In this document: piece by piece, positions 32,723 to 42,305 of the stretch
Numbering within the stretch: the stretch's first letter is position 1
How the letters are laid out: each line of letters begins with the position of its first letter
Source of the DNA: Pseudomonas berkeleyensis
Lineage (GTDB): Bacteria > Pseudomonadota > Gammaproteobacteria > Pseudomonadales > Pseudomonadaceae
Direction of reading: 5' to 3'
DNA: 64,000 nucleotides
Assembly: GCF_014109765.1 (NCBI RefSeq)
Contig: NZ_CP059139.1
Span: forward strand, 1,736,001 to 1,800,000
Translations under genes and position numbers: made by a program
Notes under the pieces: generated by a model
Seen by the model: only the letters and a program-made list of their open reading frames with translations
Databases searched by the model: none
Told to the model about the DNA's origin: nothing

Positions 32723-33273
32723 CAGGCTTTTTCTGGTTTGAAGTGACGGAACAATGCGAGCAACAGGCCGAGCAGGATAAAGGTGCCGGCCGCCTGCGTC
32801 AGCAACGGCAGACCACCGAGCAGTTGCCAGCCGCAGAATGCTGGGCCGAACAGCCAGTCAGCATAAGCCAGAAGGCTGCCATGGCCGAACAGTTCACGCA
32901 GGGTTCCGAGCAGCAGGGCCAGGCCGAGCAATGCCAAGCCGGAACGCAGCCCAGCCCAGGGGCCGTGCTCGTCCTGCAGTGCCAGCGCCAGGCAGGGTAA
33001 TGCCAACAGCGGCAGGAACAGACTTAGGGCAGCCGCCAGTTCGGCGCTGAGCGCTTGCAGAATCATTTCGGCAGCGCCGAGGCACAGTGCCCCGAAAAAC
33101 AGAGCTGCGAGTATCAGATGAGCGCCGTGCAGACGGTTGCGCAATGGCGCCAAGACCAGGCCGCAGGCCAGCAGCGTCAGCAGGCCGATCAGTCCAGCTG
33201 TGGTGGCCTTGATCAGCAGGTCGGTAGTGCCCAGCAGGGGCGCCAGGGCGAGCAGAGCAGGCAAGCGCTTCAT
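32722..33273 (-). CDS. rnfE: Divergent, shortened RnfE/RsxE membrane subunit
   Basis: Membrane subunit of the Rnf electron-transfer complex by position and weak similarity. At 183 residues it is about 45 shorter than E. coli RsxE, lacking the N-terminal GLWKNNPALVQ segment and the C-terminal tail. About six membrane helices are evident. The cysteine of the usual LLGLCPLLAV motif is alanine here (LLALAPLLGTT), while the second ligand position keeps a cysteine (PLLALPCLAL); the conserved LGTLRELFGHGSL segment is present. Loss of one ligand would alter or abolish its half of the membrane [2Fe-2S] cluster. Confidence 0.75.
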   Translation of the reverse strand: MKRLPALLALAPLLGTTDLLIKATTAGLIGLLTLLACGLVLAPLRNRLHGAHLILAALFFGALCLGAAEMILQALSAELAAALSLFLPLLALPCLALALQDEHGPWAGLRSGLALLGLALLLGTLRELFGHGSLLAYADWLFGPAFCGWQLLGGLPLLTQAAGTFILLGLLLALFRHFKPEKA

Positions 33274-33935
33274 GGCTGGCCTTCCAGAGGCGCAGGCTTC
33301 TGCACGCCGTAGGGCGGGTGCAAACCGCCGTCAGTGGTCTGGCGGGTTGCACCCGCCCTACGAAAAGTCGTTTCCAATTCGGCGGCATGAAAGCGCAGAG
33401 CGGCTTGCAGGGCGTCCCTGACCGAGCGCGAGGTGATGGTGGCACCGGCGATATGGTCGACTGACCCACCATCGGCTTTCAATTGCCAATCATCGTCCGC
33501 TGTCAGGCTGTTGAAGTGCTGCAGCCATGAGCGGCGTTGAGGGGCGGTGAGATCGGCAAGACCGGGCGTTTCGCGTTGCTCCAGCACCTTGCTGGCGATC
33601 AGCCTGCCATCGATGGAGATTGCTACCAGCAAGCGGATCGGCCCTTCATAGCCACGTGCGCTGATCGGCAGCAGCACTGCGCTCGGCTTGCCATGTAGAC
33701 GGGCCAGGTAGCCGGTCTCTGCGCGTGGGTTGCCGAGCAGGCCTCCAGCCGGCAGGGCGATGGTTTCCTGCAATGGGCGATTGTCGTAGCTGCCGGCTGG
33801 CAACAGGTCGAGCAATTGGCGCTCGCTGGCGGCCTGGCGCTCTTGCTCGATGCCTGGTGCGGCCAGATGCTGCAGGGCAGCGAGCAGCCCTGCGGTGGCC
33901 AGGGCTAAGGCAGCAAGCAGCAGGCCCTGCTTCAT
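33270..33935 (-). CDS. rnfG: RnfG/RsxG FMN-binding subunit, with C-terminus rewritten by a repeat
   Basis: Periplasm-facing flavin subunit of Rnf, anchored by an N-terminal helix ([20 protein letters not shown]). The FMN is linked covalently to threonine in the conserved DHIAGATITSRSV motif, which is intact near residue 170. The 221-residue product ends in a tail (RQTTDGGLHPPYGVQKPAPLEGQP) that is largely encoded by a GTAGGGCGGG-type repeat at 33309-33361. It overlaps rnfE by four bases and rnfD by four. The start ATG at 33935 is set by that overlap; longer in-frame sequence lies inside rnfD in another frame. Confidence 0.82.
   Translation of the reverse strand: MKQGLLLAALALATAGLLAALQHLAAPGIEQERQAASERQLLDLLPAGSYDNRPLQETIALPAGGLLGNPRAETGYLARLHGKPSAVLLPISARGYEGPIRLLVAISIDGRLIASKVLEQRETPGLADLTAPQRRSWLQHFNSLTADDDWQLKADGGSVDHIAGATITSRSVRDALQAALRFHAAELETTFRRAGATRQTTDGGLHPPYGVQKPAPLEGQP
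33309..33361. repeat. Paired REP-like element inside the rnfG coding sequence
   Basis: GTAGGGCGGGTGCAAACCGCC at 33309-33329 faces GGCGGGTTGCACCCGCCCTAC at 33341-33361. It is nearly identical to the intergenic element at 12791-12843 but lies within the 3' end of rnfG and is read in frame. Confidence 0.85.
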
Positions 33936-34930
33936 CGGGCTGCCCCCAGCCTGTCGAGGCGAGTGACGCACAGGTTCATCAGCAGCACGGCGAAAGCGAT
34001 ACCGTCGGGATAGCCGCCCCAGGTGCGGATGAGGTAGGTCAGCAGGCCGACGCCGATACCGAAATACAGCTGGCCTCGTGGCGTGCTGGCGCCGCTGACG
34101 GGTTCGCTGGCGATGAAGAAGGCGCCGAGCATGGTCGCGCCACTGAACAGATGCAGCAGCGGTGAGCCGTTGGAATCCGAACCGCTGCCGTTCCAGCACA
34201 ACAGGCTGATGACGAACAGTGCGCCAAGCATGCCCGCTGGTGCCTGCCAGCGAATCGCCCGCTGTTGCAGGAGGAACGCGCCACCGGCGAGAAACGCCAG
34301 GTTGACCCACTCTGCTCCGTGACCACCGACACCGCCAAATGCGGGGTGGCTGGCGAACAGTTCGTCCAGGGTCAGGCGATCATTGTGGCTTAGCGTGTCG
34401 AGCACCGTGGCCTGGCTCCAGCCGTCCGGCAGGCCATTGCCGAAGGCGAATACCTGGTTCAGGGCGGCGAGCAGATCATGACTGACACCGGGCGTTGGCC
34501 ACTGGGTCATCTGGGCAGGGAAGGTGATCAAGGCGAAGGCGTAGCCGAGCATGGCCGGGTTGAAAGGATTGCGTCCGAAGCCGCCGAAGATCGCTTTGCC
34601 GAACAGGCTGGCGAATGCGGCGCTGGCGACGGTCAGCCACCAGGGGGCGTAGCTGGGCAGTGCGAGCGCCAGCAGGACGGCGCTTACCAGACCGCTGCCT
34701 TCAGCCAGCCAGCGTTGCTCAAGCAGGTTGCAGGTAGGCGCTGGCTGGTGGCGTAGGCGACGTACCAGCCAGTCGCAGGTGCAGCAGGTCAGGCAGGCCA
34801 GCAACAGCTGGATCAGCACGCCCCAGCCGTTGAACCACAACAGCGCCAGGGCGCCGGGCAGGCAGGCGAGCAGCACCCGCAGTAGCGCGGGGCGAGGGTC
34901 GAAGCCGGACTCAGCCGCGCTGGTAATCAC
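33932..34930 (-). CDS. rnfD: RnfD/RsxD membrane subunit
   Basis: A 332-residue integral membrane flavoprotein of the NqrB/RnfD family with about nine hydrophobic helices. The covalent FMN threonine lies in [20 protein letters not shown], and other family signatures are [17 protein letters not shown] and [17 protein letters not shown]. The start is a GTG at 34930, inside the end of rnfB, giving a 20-base overlap. This subunit, like RnfG, keeps its cofactor site, in contrast to RnfA and RnfE. Confidence 0.85.
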   Translation of the reverse strand: MITSAAESGFDPRPALLRVLLACLPGALALLWFNGWGVLIQLLLACLTCCTCDWLVRRLRHQPAPTCNLLEQRWLAEGSGLVSAVLLALALPSYAPWWLTVASAAFASLFGKAIFGGFGRNPFNPAMLGYAFALITFPAQMTQWPTPGVSHDLLAALNQVFAFGNGLPDGWSQATVLDTLSHNDRLTLDELFASHPAFGGVGGHGAEWVNLAFLAGGAFLLQQRAIRWQAPAGMLGALFVISLLCWNGSGSDSNGSPLLHLFSGATMLGAFFIASEPVSGASTPRGQLYFGIGVGLLTYLIRTWGGYPDGIAFAVLLMNLCVTRLDRLGAAR

Positions 34931-36056
34931 TGAGGCGTTGCTCGGCTGTAGCCAGGCGCTGGCGTGCGGCCTCTATGGTCGCTTCGTCGACCGCGTTCGG
35001 GTCGGCGGCCAGGCGGCGCTCCAGGCGCTGCACTTCGGCGCGCGCGTAAGCGTGCGTGGTTTTCAGGTCACGAAATTGCTTGTCGACCGGTTGCTTGTCG
35101 GTACGCACGAGATTGGGCACCGGCTTGCCGCTGTTGTCTTCGGCAGTGTGCAGGGCCTGCTCGGCTTGCACGAGAGCTTGTCGCAAGCGCTGCAGCGTTG
35201 CTTCATCCGCGCCTTCGCGCTCGGCTTTGGCCAGTGCCGTGCGGCTGGTGAGCAACTGGATCTTGGCTTGCTTGAGCGCGGCGACGCCAGGTGTCGGAGC
35301 TGCAGGCGCTGGCGCGGGCATCGCATCCAGAGCGCTCTGTGCCTGGTCGGCTGCAGCACGTAGTACCTCGACCTGGCGCTGTAACTCCTCGGTGCCGTGC
35401 TGGGCAAACTGCTTTTCGGCCTTGGCCAGTACCACCTTGGCCATTGCTGCTTCGATTTTCAGACGTTTGTAGGCGTCTTCGTTACCGGCGACAGGTTGCG
35501 TAACCGGTATCGCCAGCGCTGCTGGTGCACGTGTCGCGCGCTCGGTCTGGCGCTTCTTCTCGTTCTGCAGCAGTCGCGCCTGGCGGGCGTCGTGGCGTTG
35601 GCGGAACTGGTCGGCGCGTTCACGCTGTCGTTCGATCTCTGCGCCGGTCAGCGGCAGGATGTCGATGCAGTCGACCGGGCAGGGCGCGACGCACAACTCG
35701 CAGCCGCTGCATTCGTCCGTGATCACCGTGTGCATCAGTTTGGCTGCGCCGACGATAGCGTCTACCGGACACGCCTGGATGCATTTGGTGCAGCCGATGC
35801 ATTCGGCCTCGCGGATAAAGGCGATCTGCGCCGGTACTTCCGGCAGCTCCAGTGGCAGATAGGGGCGTTGCAGCAGATCCGCCAGGGCATGAACGGTGGC
35901 GCTACCGCCGGGCGGGCACTTGTTGATCGCCTCACCACCGGCAATGCCTTCGGCGTAGGGCAGGCAGCCGGGATGGCCGCATTTGCCGCACTGGGTCTGC
36001 GGCAGCAGGGCGTCGATGGCGCGGATACGGGCGTCGCTGCGCAGGGCCTGGCTCAT
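34911..36056 (-). CDS. rnfB: RnfB-like iron-sulphur protein without membrane anchor, with long coiled-coil tail
   Basis: A 381-residue ferredoxin-type protein. Clusters: C23-x2-C26-x4-C31-x15-C47 (the RnfB [4Fe-4S] domain), then two ferredoxin motifs, C86/C89/C92/C96 and C116/C119/C122/C126. Typical RnfB begins with a membrane helix; this one starts directly with the soluble domain. From about residue 145 to the end it has an Ala/Gln/Arg-rich coiled-coil region resembling the tail seen on RnfC in gamma-proteobacteria. No rnfC gene, which would carry the NADH/FMN site, lies anywhere in the cluster. It overlaps rnfA by four bases. Confidence 0.8.
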   Translation of the reverse strand: MSQALRSDARIRAIDALLPQTQCGKCGHPGCLPYAEGIAGGEAINKCPPGGSATVHALADLLQRPYLPLELPEVPAQIAFIREAECIGCTKCIQACPVDAIVGAAKLMHTVITDECSGCELCVAPCPVDCIDILPLTGAEIERQRERADQFRQRHDARQARLLQNEKKRQTERATRAPAALAIPVTQPVAGNEDAYKRLKIEAAMAKVVLAKAEKQFAQHGTEELQRQVEVLRAAADQAQSALDAMPAPAPAAPTPGVAALKQAKIQLLTSRTALAKAEREGADEATLQRLRQALVQAEQALHTAEDNSGKPVPNLVRTDKQPVDKQFRDLKTTHAYARAEVQRLERRLAADPNAVDEATIEAARQRLATAEQRLSDYQRG

Positions 36057-36601
36057 AGTGCCCCCATGCCGTTGAAGCCGAGGAAGGCCAGGCCCATCAG
36101 GCCAGCGCTGATCAGCAGGATCGGCGTGCCGCGAAAGGCGACCGGTACATCGCAGCGCTCGATGCGCACCTGTAGGTCATCGAACAGTTGCAGGATCAGC
36201 CAGAAACCGAGCCCACCGGCGAGGCCAAAAGCCAGGGCGCTGCTGAACGTCTCTAGGGATCTGCCCAGCAGCATGGCGCCCAGGCCGTTGCCCAGCAGAA
36301 TGGGCCACAGACCAGGCTGAGCCAGGGCCGGTCGCCAGCGTGCCAGCAATGTTGGCAGCAGCCAGGCCAGACCGGCACTCAGCAGGATGAATGCGAGCAG
36401 GTACAGATAGGACAGCGCTGCGCCTTGCAGAAGATATTCGCTCAGCCTGGCCAGGGGCACGGCGAACAGGATCAGCAACGCGGCGCAGGGGCCAAGCGCC
36501 TGCAAGCGCAGGTGGCGCAGGGCGTCGGCGGCCAGCGGCAGGCCGAGCGCGAAGTGGCTGATCAGGGCGGCACCGATCAGGGCGAAGAAGAAGTCGGTCA
36601 T
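36053..36601 (-). CDS. rnfA: Divergent RnfA/RsxA membrane subunit
   Basis: First gene of the rnf operon; a 182-residue protein with about six membrane helices. The C-terminal family signature [29 protein letters not shown] clearly marks it as RnfA. However, the LGLCPFMGVSKK region is replaced and shortened ([13 protein letters not shown]), and the second TNCAVLG motif reads GNGLGAM, so both cysteines that bind the membrane [2Fe-2S] cluster in described Rnf complexes are missing. It starts 86 bases beyond the end of the DUF4349 gene on the same strand, with a GC-rich hairpin at 36651-36672 between them. Confidence 0.82.
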   Translation of the reverse strand: MTDFFFALIGAALISHFALGLPLAADALRHLRLQALGPCAALLILFAVPLARLSEYLLQGAALSYLYLLAFILLSAGLAWLLPTLLARWRPALAQPGLWPILLGNGLGAMLLGRSLETFSSALAFGLAGGLGFWLILQLFDDLQVRIERCDVPVAFRGTPILLISAGLMGLAFLGFNGMGAL

Positions 36602-36650
36602 GCGCGTCGCGTGAGGATGTCTGGATACGGCCGCGTATTATCCGGGGCGC

Positions 36651-36672
36651 GGCGCGGTGGTACAACCGCGCC
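36651..36672. terminator. GC-rich hairpin between DUF4349 gene and rnf operon
   Basis: GGCGCGGT (36651-36658) pairs with ACCGCGCC (36665-36672) around GGTACA. There is no T-run, so any terminator role for the DUF4349 transcript would be weak or factor-dependent. Confidence 0.35.
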
Positions 36673-36687
36673 GGCTGTCGCAGCGCC

Positions 36688-37461
36688 TTACTCGGCCTTG
36701 CGGGTGAGGCGGCGCCACAACCAGCGCAGCAGCAGGGCGAGTGGGAACAGCAGAATCAGGAAGGGCAGGCCGTAACCGATGAACTCGATGACGTTGGCGG
36801 TACCTTCGGCGAGGTTGTCCTTCAGGCGGGAGAAGGCTTCACCGATGCGGCCCATGGGCGAATGTTCATAGGGGCTGGTGAAGTTCAGCGTCAGCAGGTT
36901 GGTGTCCAGGCGGCGCTGCTGCTGAGCGGCCTCCTGAGCGATGACCTGCAACTGCACCTCGACGGCGGCCAGTTCACGGGCCAGGGCCAGCAGGTCGGCG
37001 ACGGCCAGATCGGTACGCTCCTGGAATTGCAGCAGGGTCTGCTGTTGGCGCAGCAACTGGTCGTGCTGGCGGCGGTTGTCGGAGACGGCCTGGGCCAGGT
37101 CTTCGGCGCGGGTGTTGCGGCTGGTCAGCTCGCCGCCTTCACTGGCGAAACGAGTGATCGGCTCGACGCCATCCGGCACGATGCGCAGGGTCAGCTCGCC
37201 GCGTGGCGACTTGCCGCTGCTCTGCTGCGCGGCGATCAGGCTGCAAGCGCCGAACTGTGCGCTCAGGCAGGCTTCACGGGTGCTGGCCAGGCGTTCGCCG
37301 AGCTGCTCTGCCGGCAATTCGATACCGACATGATGCTCGTAGGCCAGGTAGCTGCCGGCCTGGTTGCGTTCGCCATGCAGGGCGCCGCCGAGCGGCAGCC
37401 CTGACGGGTCGGAGCAACCTGTCAGGGCTAGCAGAAACAGCACAACCATCCATGGTTTCAT
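36688..37461 (-). CDS. DUF4349 lipoprotein
   Basis: A 257-residue protein with a lipoprotein signal (MKPWMVVLFLLALTGC, lipid cysteine C16), a DUF4349 body with a coiled coil (about 120-190), and a C-terminal membrane helix (about 227-250) followed by basic residues. The TSPYEHSPMGRIGEAFSRLKDNLAEG stretch is typical of DUF4349. Having both a lipid anchor and a C-terminal helix, it probably sits in the inner membrane facing the periplasm. Function unknown. AAGGAG precedes the ATG, and this ribosome-binding site directly abuts the MITE-like element at 37474-37615. Confidence 0.82.
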   Translation of the reverse strand: MKPWMVVLFLLALTGCSDPSGLPLGGALHGERNQAGSYLAYEHHVGIELPAEQLGERLASTREACLSAQFGACSLIAAQQSSGKSPRGELTLRIVPDGVEPITRFASEGGELTSRNTRAEDLAQAVSDNRRQHDQLLRQQQTLLQFQERTDLAVADLLALARELAAVEVQLQVIAQEAAQQQRRLDTNLLTLNFTSPYEHSPMGRIGEAFSRLKDNLAEGTANVIEFIGYGLPFLILLFPLALLLRWLWRRLTRKAE

Positions 37462-37473
37462 CGCGTTCTCCTT

Positions 37474-37615
37474 AGAACCTGTTCACGATCTGCTGCGCGT
37501 CGGCCCTACTGCGTTAAAAACAGGCTCGGACTGCTCATTTACAGCTCGTAAACTCCGCGTCCTCGCCTGTTTTTGCCTTGTACGGCTCTAGCTCGCGAGA
37601 TCGTGAACGGGTTCT
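37474..37615 (-). mobile_element. MITE-like element, copy B, 142 bases
   Basis: Same terminal repeats as copy A: AGAACCTGTTCACGATCT at 37474-37491 and, with one mismatch, AGATCGTGAACGGGTTCT at 37598-37615. Inner arms AAAAACAGGC (37516-37525) and GCCTGTTTTT (37565-37574) are conserved; about 30 bases of the copy A centre are missing. Read on the minus strand it has the same orientation relative to the downstream gene as copy A, and its end is one base from that gene's AGGAG. The other end is ten bases from the metG stop. Confidence 0.75.
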
Positions 37616-37625
37616 TACGTTGTGA

Positions 37626-39662
37626 TTACTTGACGCGCTGGCCCGGCTTGGCGCCGCTGTCCGGGCTGAGCAGGTAGATTTCCTCTCCGCCAGGGCCGGC
37701 CGCCAGCACCATGCCTTCGGATACGCCGAACTTCATCTTGCGCGGCGCCAGGTTGGCGACGTACAGCGTCAGGCGACCTTCCAGCTTGCTCGGATCCGGG
37801 TAGGCGGACTTGATGCCGGAGAACACGTTGCGCTTCTCGTCTCCGATATCCAGCGACAGGCGCAGCAGCTTGTCGGCACCTTCGACGAACTCGCATTTCT
37901 CGATCAGCGCGATGCGCAGGTCGACGGCAGCGAAGGCGTCGAAGTTGATTTCGGCGGCCAGCGGATCCTTCGCCAGTTCACCATTGCCTGCAGGCTTGCT
38001 GGCCTCGGCGGCCAGGTCTTCCTTGGAGGCTTCCACCATGGCTTCGATCTTCGGCAGTTCGATACGGGTCAGCAGCGGGCTGAACGGATTGAGCTGGTGA
38101 TCGGCCAGTGGCTTGCTGAGGTCGTCCCAGGTCAGTGCCGGCACGTTGAGGAAGGCCTCGGCTTCGGCCGCCAGATTCGGCAGTACCGGCTTGAGCAGGA
38201 TGATCAACTGGCGGAACAGGTTGATGCCCAGCGCGCAGATTTCCTGCACTTCGGCCTGTTTGCCTTCGACCTTGTTCAGTGCCCACGGTGCCTTGTCGGC
38301 GATCCAGGCGTTGGCGCGGTCGGCCAGCGCCATGATCTCGCGCATGGCACGCGAGAAGTCGCGCGCCTCGTAGGCTTCGGCGATGCTCGGTGCGGCGACC
38401 TGGAAGGCTTCCCACAGCGCAGGTTCCGGGTTGGCGGTAACCAGTACGCCAGCGTTGCCCCTGTGGATGAAACCGGCGCAGCGGCTGGCGATGTTGACCA
38501 CCTTGCCGACCAGGTCGGAGTTGACCTTCTGCACGAAGTCCTCGAGGTTCAGGTCGAGGTCGTCGACGCCACGGCCCAGTTTGGAGGCATAGTAGTAGCG
38601 CAGGTATTCCGGGTTCAGGTGATCCAGGTAGGTGCGCGCCTTGATGAAGGTGCCACGCGACTTGGACATCTTCTGCCCGTTGACGGTCAGGTAGCCGTGC
38701 ACGTTGACGCCGGTCGGCTTGCGGTAGCCCGCGCCTTCGAGCATCGCCGGCCAGAACAGGGCGTGGAAGTTGACGATGTCCTTGCCGATGAAGTGGTACA
38801 GCTCGGCGGTCGAGTCCTTGCCCCAGAACGCGTCGAAGTCCAGATCCGGACGGCGCGCACAGAGGTTCTTGAAGCTGGCCATGTAGCCGATCGGCGCGTC
38901 CAGCCAGACATAGAAGTACTTGCCCGGCTCTCCGGGAATCTCGAAGCCGAAGTAGGGCGCATCACGCGAGATGTCCCACTCCTGCAGGCCGCCATCGAGC
39001 CATTCGGCGATCTTGTTGGCCACCGCTTCCTGCAGCGCGCCGGAGCGCGTCCACTGCTTGAGCATGGCTTCGAAGTCCGGCAGCTTGAAGAAGAAGTGCT
39101 GCGACTCCTTGAGTACGGGCACGGCTCCGGAGATGGCCGAACGCGGGTTCTTCAGTTCCGTCGGCGAGTAGGTGGCGCCGCACTTTTCGCAGTTGTCGCC
39201 GTACTGGTCGTCGGTACCGCATTTCGGGCAGGTGCCTTTGATGAAACGGTCGGCGAGGAACATGCCCTTGTCGGGGTCGAAATATTGGGTCACCGCGCGG
39301 GTGGCGATGTGGCCCTTGTCGCGCAGGGCCAGGTAGATGGCGGCGGACAGCTCACGGTTCTCGTCCGAGTGGGTCGAGTGGTAGTTGTCGAAGTTCACGC
39401 CGAAGTCGGCGAAGTCGGCCATGTGCTCGGCGCGCACGCCATCGATCAACTGTTCCGGGGTGATGCCTTCCTTCTCGGCACGCAGCATGATCGCCGAGCC
39501 ATGCGCGTCGTCGGCGCAGACGTAGATGGCCTGGTTGCCTCGCAGTTTCTGGAAGCGCACCCACATGTCCGTCTGCACGTATTCGAGCATGTGCCCGAGG
39601 TGGATCGAACCGTTGGCATAGGGGAGGGCGCTGGTAACGAGAATCTTGCGGGCTTCGCTCAT
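37626..39662 (-). CDS. metG: Methionyl-tRNA synthetase
   Basis: Charges tRNA-Met. The 678-residue protein is the long, dimeric class I form: HIGH-like SIHLGHM near residue 20, a zinc knuckle C-x2-C-x9-C-x2-C ([17 protein letters not shown]), the KMSKS loop in [11 protein letters not shown], and a C-terminal OB-fold tRNA-binding domain (about 570-678, [21 protein letters not shown]). The ATG at 39662 is taken because it gives the standard [18 protein letters not shown] start. It is divergent from mrp, as at PA3482/PA3481. Confidence 0.97.
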   Translation of the reverse strand: MSEARKILVTSALPYANGSIHLGHMLEYVQTDMWVRFQKLRGNQAIYVCADDAHGSAIMLRAEKEGITPEQLIDGVRAEHMADFADFGVNFDNYHSTHSDENRELSAAIYLALRDKGHIATRAVTQYFDPDKGMFLADRFIKGTCPKCGTDDQYGDNCEKCGATYSPTELKNPRSAISGAVPVLKESQHFFFKLPDFEAMLKQWTRSGALQEAVANKIAEWLDGGLQEWDISRDAPYFGFEIPGEPGKYFYVWLDAPIGYMASFKNLCARRPDLDFDAFWGKDSTAELYHFIGKDIVNFHALFWPAMLEGAGYRKPTGVNVHGYLTVNGQKMSKSRGTFIKARTYLDHLNPEYLRYYYASKLGRGVDDLDLNLEDFVQKVNSDLVGKVVNIASRCAGFIHRGNAGVLVTANPEPALWEAFQVAAPSIAEAYEARDFSRAMREIMALADRANAWIADKAPWALNKVEGKQAEVQEICALGINLFRQLIILLKPVLPNLAAEAEAFLNVPALTWDDLSKPLADHQLNPFSPLLTRIELPKIEAMVEASKEDLAAEASKPAGNGELAKDPLAAEINFDAFAAVDLRIALIEKCEFVEGADKLLRLSLDIGDEKRNVFSGIKSAYPDPSKLEGRLTLYVANLAPRKMKFGVSEGMVLAAGPGGEEIYLLSPDSGAKPGQRVK

Positions 39663-39838
39663 GATGATCGGCTGCACTGGTAAAACAAAGGGAGTCGGCA
39701 ACTATAAAGCAGCGGGCAGTTGCAAGCCACCTGCGCCGACCCTGCTGCGCTCACTGGATGGATTGACGCAGGCGGCGTCGTCCTCGGCAGCCTGCGGTAT
39801 GATGCCCGCCTGTTTCACTCAACCTTTCGGAGCCATCC

Positions 39839-40927
39839 ATGAGTGCCGTTACCCGCGAAGCGGTGGAAGCCTGCCTGCGTCAACTCGTCGACCCCCATCT
39901 CGATCAGGATCCGGTCAGTGCCGGTTGCCTGCGCGAAGTGGATATCCAGGGTGGCAAGGTGCGGGTGCGCCTGGAGCTGGGTTATGCGGCCGGCCTGTTC
40001 AAGAGCGGCTGGGCGCAGATGCTGCAGATGGCGCTGGAGAATCTCGATGGCGTCGAGGCGGCGCAGGTGCAGATCGACTGCGTGATCGAGTCGCATCAGG
40101 GCCAGGCCCAGGTGCCGTCGCTGGGCAACGTGAAGAACGTCATTGCCGTGGCTTCGGGCAAGGGTGGCGTGGGCAAATCCACCACGGCCGCCAACCTGGC
40201 GTTGGCGCTGGCCCGTGAAGGTGTGCGCGTGGGCATTCTCGATGCCGATATCTACGGCCCCAGCCAGGGCATCATGTTCGGCATCCCCGCTGGCACCCGG
40301 CCGCAGGTCAAGGATCAGAAATGGTTCGTGCCGCTCGAGGCCCACGGCGTGCAGGTGATGTCGATGGCCTTTCTCACCGACGACAACACGCCGATGGTCT
40401 GGCGCGGGCCGATGGTCAGCGGTGCGCTGCTGCAACTGATCACCCAGACCGCCTGGGACAACCTCGACTATCTGGTGGTGGACATGCCGCCGGGCACTGG
40501 CGACATTCAGCTCACACTGGCGCAGAAAGTTCCGGTGGCGGGCAGCGTGATCGTCACTACACCGCAGGATCTGGCCCTGCTCGATGCCAAGAAGGGCGTG
40601 GAGATGTTCCGCAAGGTGCACATCCCGGTGCTAGGTGTGGTGGAGAACATGGCCGTGCACATCTGCTCCAACTGCGGGCATGCCGAGCACCTGTTCGGCG
40701 AGGGCGGCGGCGAGAAGCTGGCTGCGCAGTATGGCGTCGAGCTGCTGGCGTCGTTGCCGCTGTCGATGGCCATCCGTATGCAAGCCGATGACGGCAAGCC
40801 AACCACGGTGGCCGACCCGGAAAGCCAGATCGCCATGATCTACCAGGATCTGGCGCGCAAGGTCGGCGCGCGCATCGCCCTGGCTGGCAAGGTAGCCATG
40901 CCGAGCATCGAGATCAGTGAGGACTGA
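39839..40927 (+). CDS. mrp: Mrp/ApbC iron-sulphur cluster carrier ATPase
   Basis: P-loop ATPase that carries [4Fe-4S] clusters to apo-proteins. The 362-residue protein has an N-terminal MIP18/DUF59 domain (about 1-90), the deviant Walker A SGKGGVGKSTT at about 107-117, Walker B-type VVDMPPGTGD, and the cluster-binding CxxC in HICSNCGH (about 277-280). ATG at 39839 is the first codon after the metG-mrp gap. Downstream is a 24-base perfect palindrome and then the terminator shared with the cold-shock gene. Confidence 0.95.
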   Translation: MSAVTREAVEACLRQLVDPHLDQDPVSAGCLREVDIQGGKVRVRLELGYAAGLFKSGWAQMLQMALENLDGVEAAQVQIDCVIESHQGQAQVPSLGNVKNVIAVASGKGGVGKSTTAANLALALAREGVRVGILDADIYGPSQGIMFGIPAGTRPQVKDQKWFVPLEAHGVQVMSMAFLTDDNTPMVWRGPMVSGALLQLITQTAWDNLDYLVVDMPPGTGDIQLTLAQKVPVAGSVIVTTPQDLALLDAKKGVEMFRKVHIPVLGVVENMAVHICSNCGHAEHLFGEGGGEKLAAQYGVELLASLPLSMAIRMQADDGKPTTVADPESQIAMIYQDLARKVGARIALAGKVAMPSIEISED

Positions 40928-40955
40928 GAGCGGCCGCGAAGCGGCCATCTGGTGA

Positions 40956-40979
40956 CCCTCTCCCGCATGCGGGAGAGGG
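40956..40979. repeat. Perfect 24-base palindrome
   Basis: CCCTCTCCCGCA followed directly by its complement TGCGGGAGAGGG, 29 bases after the mrp stop. Related to the imperfect hairpin at 5231-5256. It is probably a dispersed hairpin repeat and may help to end the mrp transcript. Confidence 0.65.
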
Positions 40980-41060
40980 GAGCACGGGCACCTAACCCGC
41001 CCTGCGTACATCCGACAACGCGATACTGGCCGGGAGCGGCACTTTCGCGCAGGCAAGAAA

Positions 41061-41086
41061 AAGCCCCGCACTAGGCGGGGCTTTCT
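41061..41086. terminator. Bidirectional intrinsic terminator between mrp and the cold-shock gene
   Basis: AAGCCCCGC (41061-41069) pairs with GCGGGGCTT (41075-41083) around ACTAG; T-rich tracts follow on both strands (TTTCTTTC on plus, TTTTTC on minus). It lies 21 bases past the cold-shock stop. Confidence 0.85.
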
Positions 41087-41106
41087 TTCAAGCAGGACAG
41101 TGCAGG

Positions 41107-41316
41107 TTAGATAACCTGAACTTCCTCAGCTTGCATGCCTTTCTGACCACGGGTGGCCACGAAGGAAACTTGCTGGCCTTCTTTCAGGCTCTTGAAACCA
41201 TCGCTCTGAATGGCTTTGAAGTGTACGAAGAGGTCGTCACCGGATTGCGGGGTGATGAAGCCGTAGCCTTTCTCATCGTTGAACCACTTAACGGTGCCAG
41301 TCTGACGATTGGACAT
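41107..41316 (-). CDS. CspA-family cold-shock protein
   Basis: A 69-residue single OB-fold nucleic-acid chaperone. RNA-binding motifs RNP1 KGYGFITP and RNP2 DLFVHF are present and the start reads [19 protein letters not shown], the standard form. ATG at 41316 follows GGAGACATCAC. The long upstream leader is a regular feature of cold-shock genes. Which of the several Csp paralogs of the genus it represents cannot be decided. Confidence 0.95.
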   Translation of the reverse strand: MSNRQTGTVKWFNDEKGYGFITPQSGDDLFVHFKAIQSDGFKSLKEGQQVSFVATRGQKGMQAEEVQVI

Positions 41317-41617
41317 GTGATGTCTCCTAACAAAAGTAATAGCAGCCCTGGAAAAGCCCAGGCCGGGACTGAGTGCAACGAGTACTAGGAGTCGGACGAT
41401 GTTTGGATCGAAATCTAGGCATCTAGTAGCGATTCGCGGTGACACATGCAGCACAGTGGGGACACCATACGTGTTTTTATCGCCGAGTGCGAATGCTCGA
41501 TGCAGCTTTTTTGCAAATAATCCTCAACGCTGGGTGCCGCAGTCTTTGAAGCGTGGCGCTGGCCTCGGTAAGATGCGCTCACTTTTTTCGCAATAGCCCA
41601 ACTCAGGACTCCCCGCC
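41317..41617. other. Divergent leader region between cold-shock gene and dcd
   Basis: A 301-base AT-richer gap with no credible gene. It must hold the cold-shock promoter and its leader on the minus strand and the dcd promoter on the plus strand. A small hairpin, CCTGG-GCTTTT-CCAGG on the minus strand, lies about 35 bases before the cold-shock start. I could not place a cold box or promoter with confidence. Confidence 0.5.
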
Positions 41618-42184
<567 letters not shown>

Positions 42185-42188
42185 GCAC

Positions 42189-42239
42189 GTAGGGTGCGCC
42201 AAGCGGCTGCGTTTCGTGGTGCGCGCACCGCACCCTACG
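42189..42239. repeat. Paired REP-like element after dcd
   Basis: GTAGGGTGCGCC starts at 42189 and its inverted partner ends with GCACCCTAC at 42239; the centre is degenerate. It starts five bases after the dcd stop and precedes the dcd/pykA terminator. Confidence 0.75.
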
Positions 42240-42261
42240 ATAGAAGCAAGATGGCGAAACG

Positions 42262-42294
42262 AAAGAGGCCGCTCATGGAGCGGCCTCTTTTCGT
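42262..42294. terminator. Bidirectional intrinsic terminator between dcd and pykA
   Basis: AAAGAGGCCGCTC (42262-42274) and GAGCGGCCTCTTT (42278-42290) form a 13-base-pair stem with an ATG loop. T-runs occur on both strands (TTTT from 42288 on plus; the A-run on the left gives T residues on minus). It serves both convergent genes. Confidence 0.85.
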
Positions 42295-42305
42295 TCAACG
42301 GTGCA

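Noticed and set aside
33936..34310. N-terminal extension of rnfG
   Set aside because: The extension overlaps rnfD in another frame and replaces a proper membrane-anchor start by Arg-rich sequence.
38097..39683. 528-codon open frame on the plus strand
   Set aside because: Antisense to metG; no ribosome-binding site and no recognisable domain.
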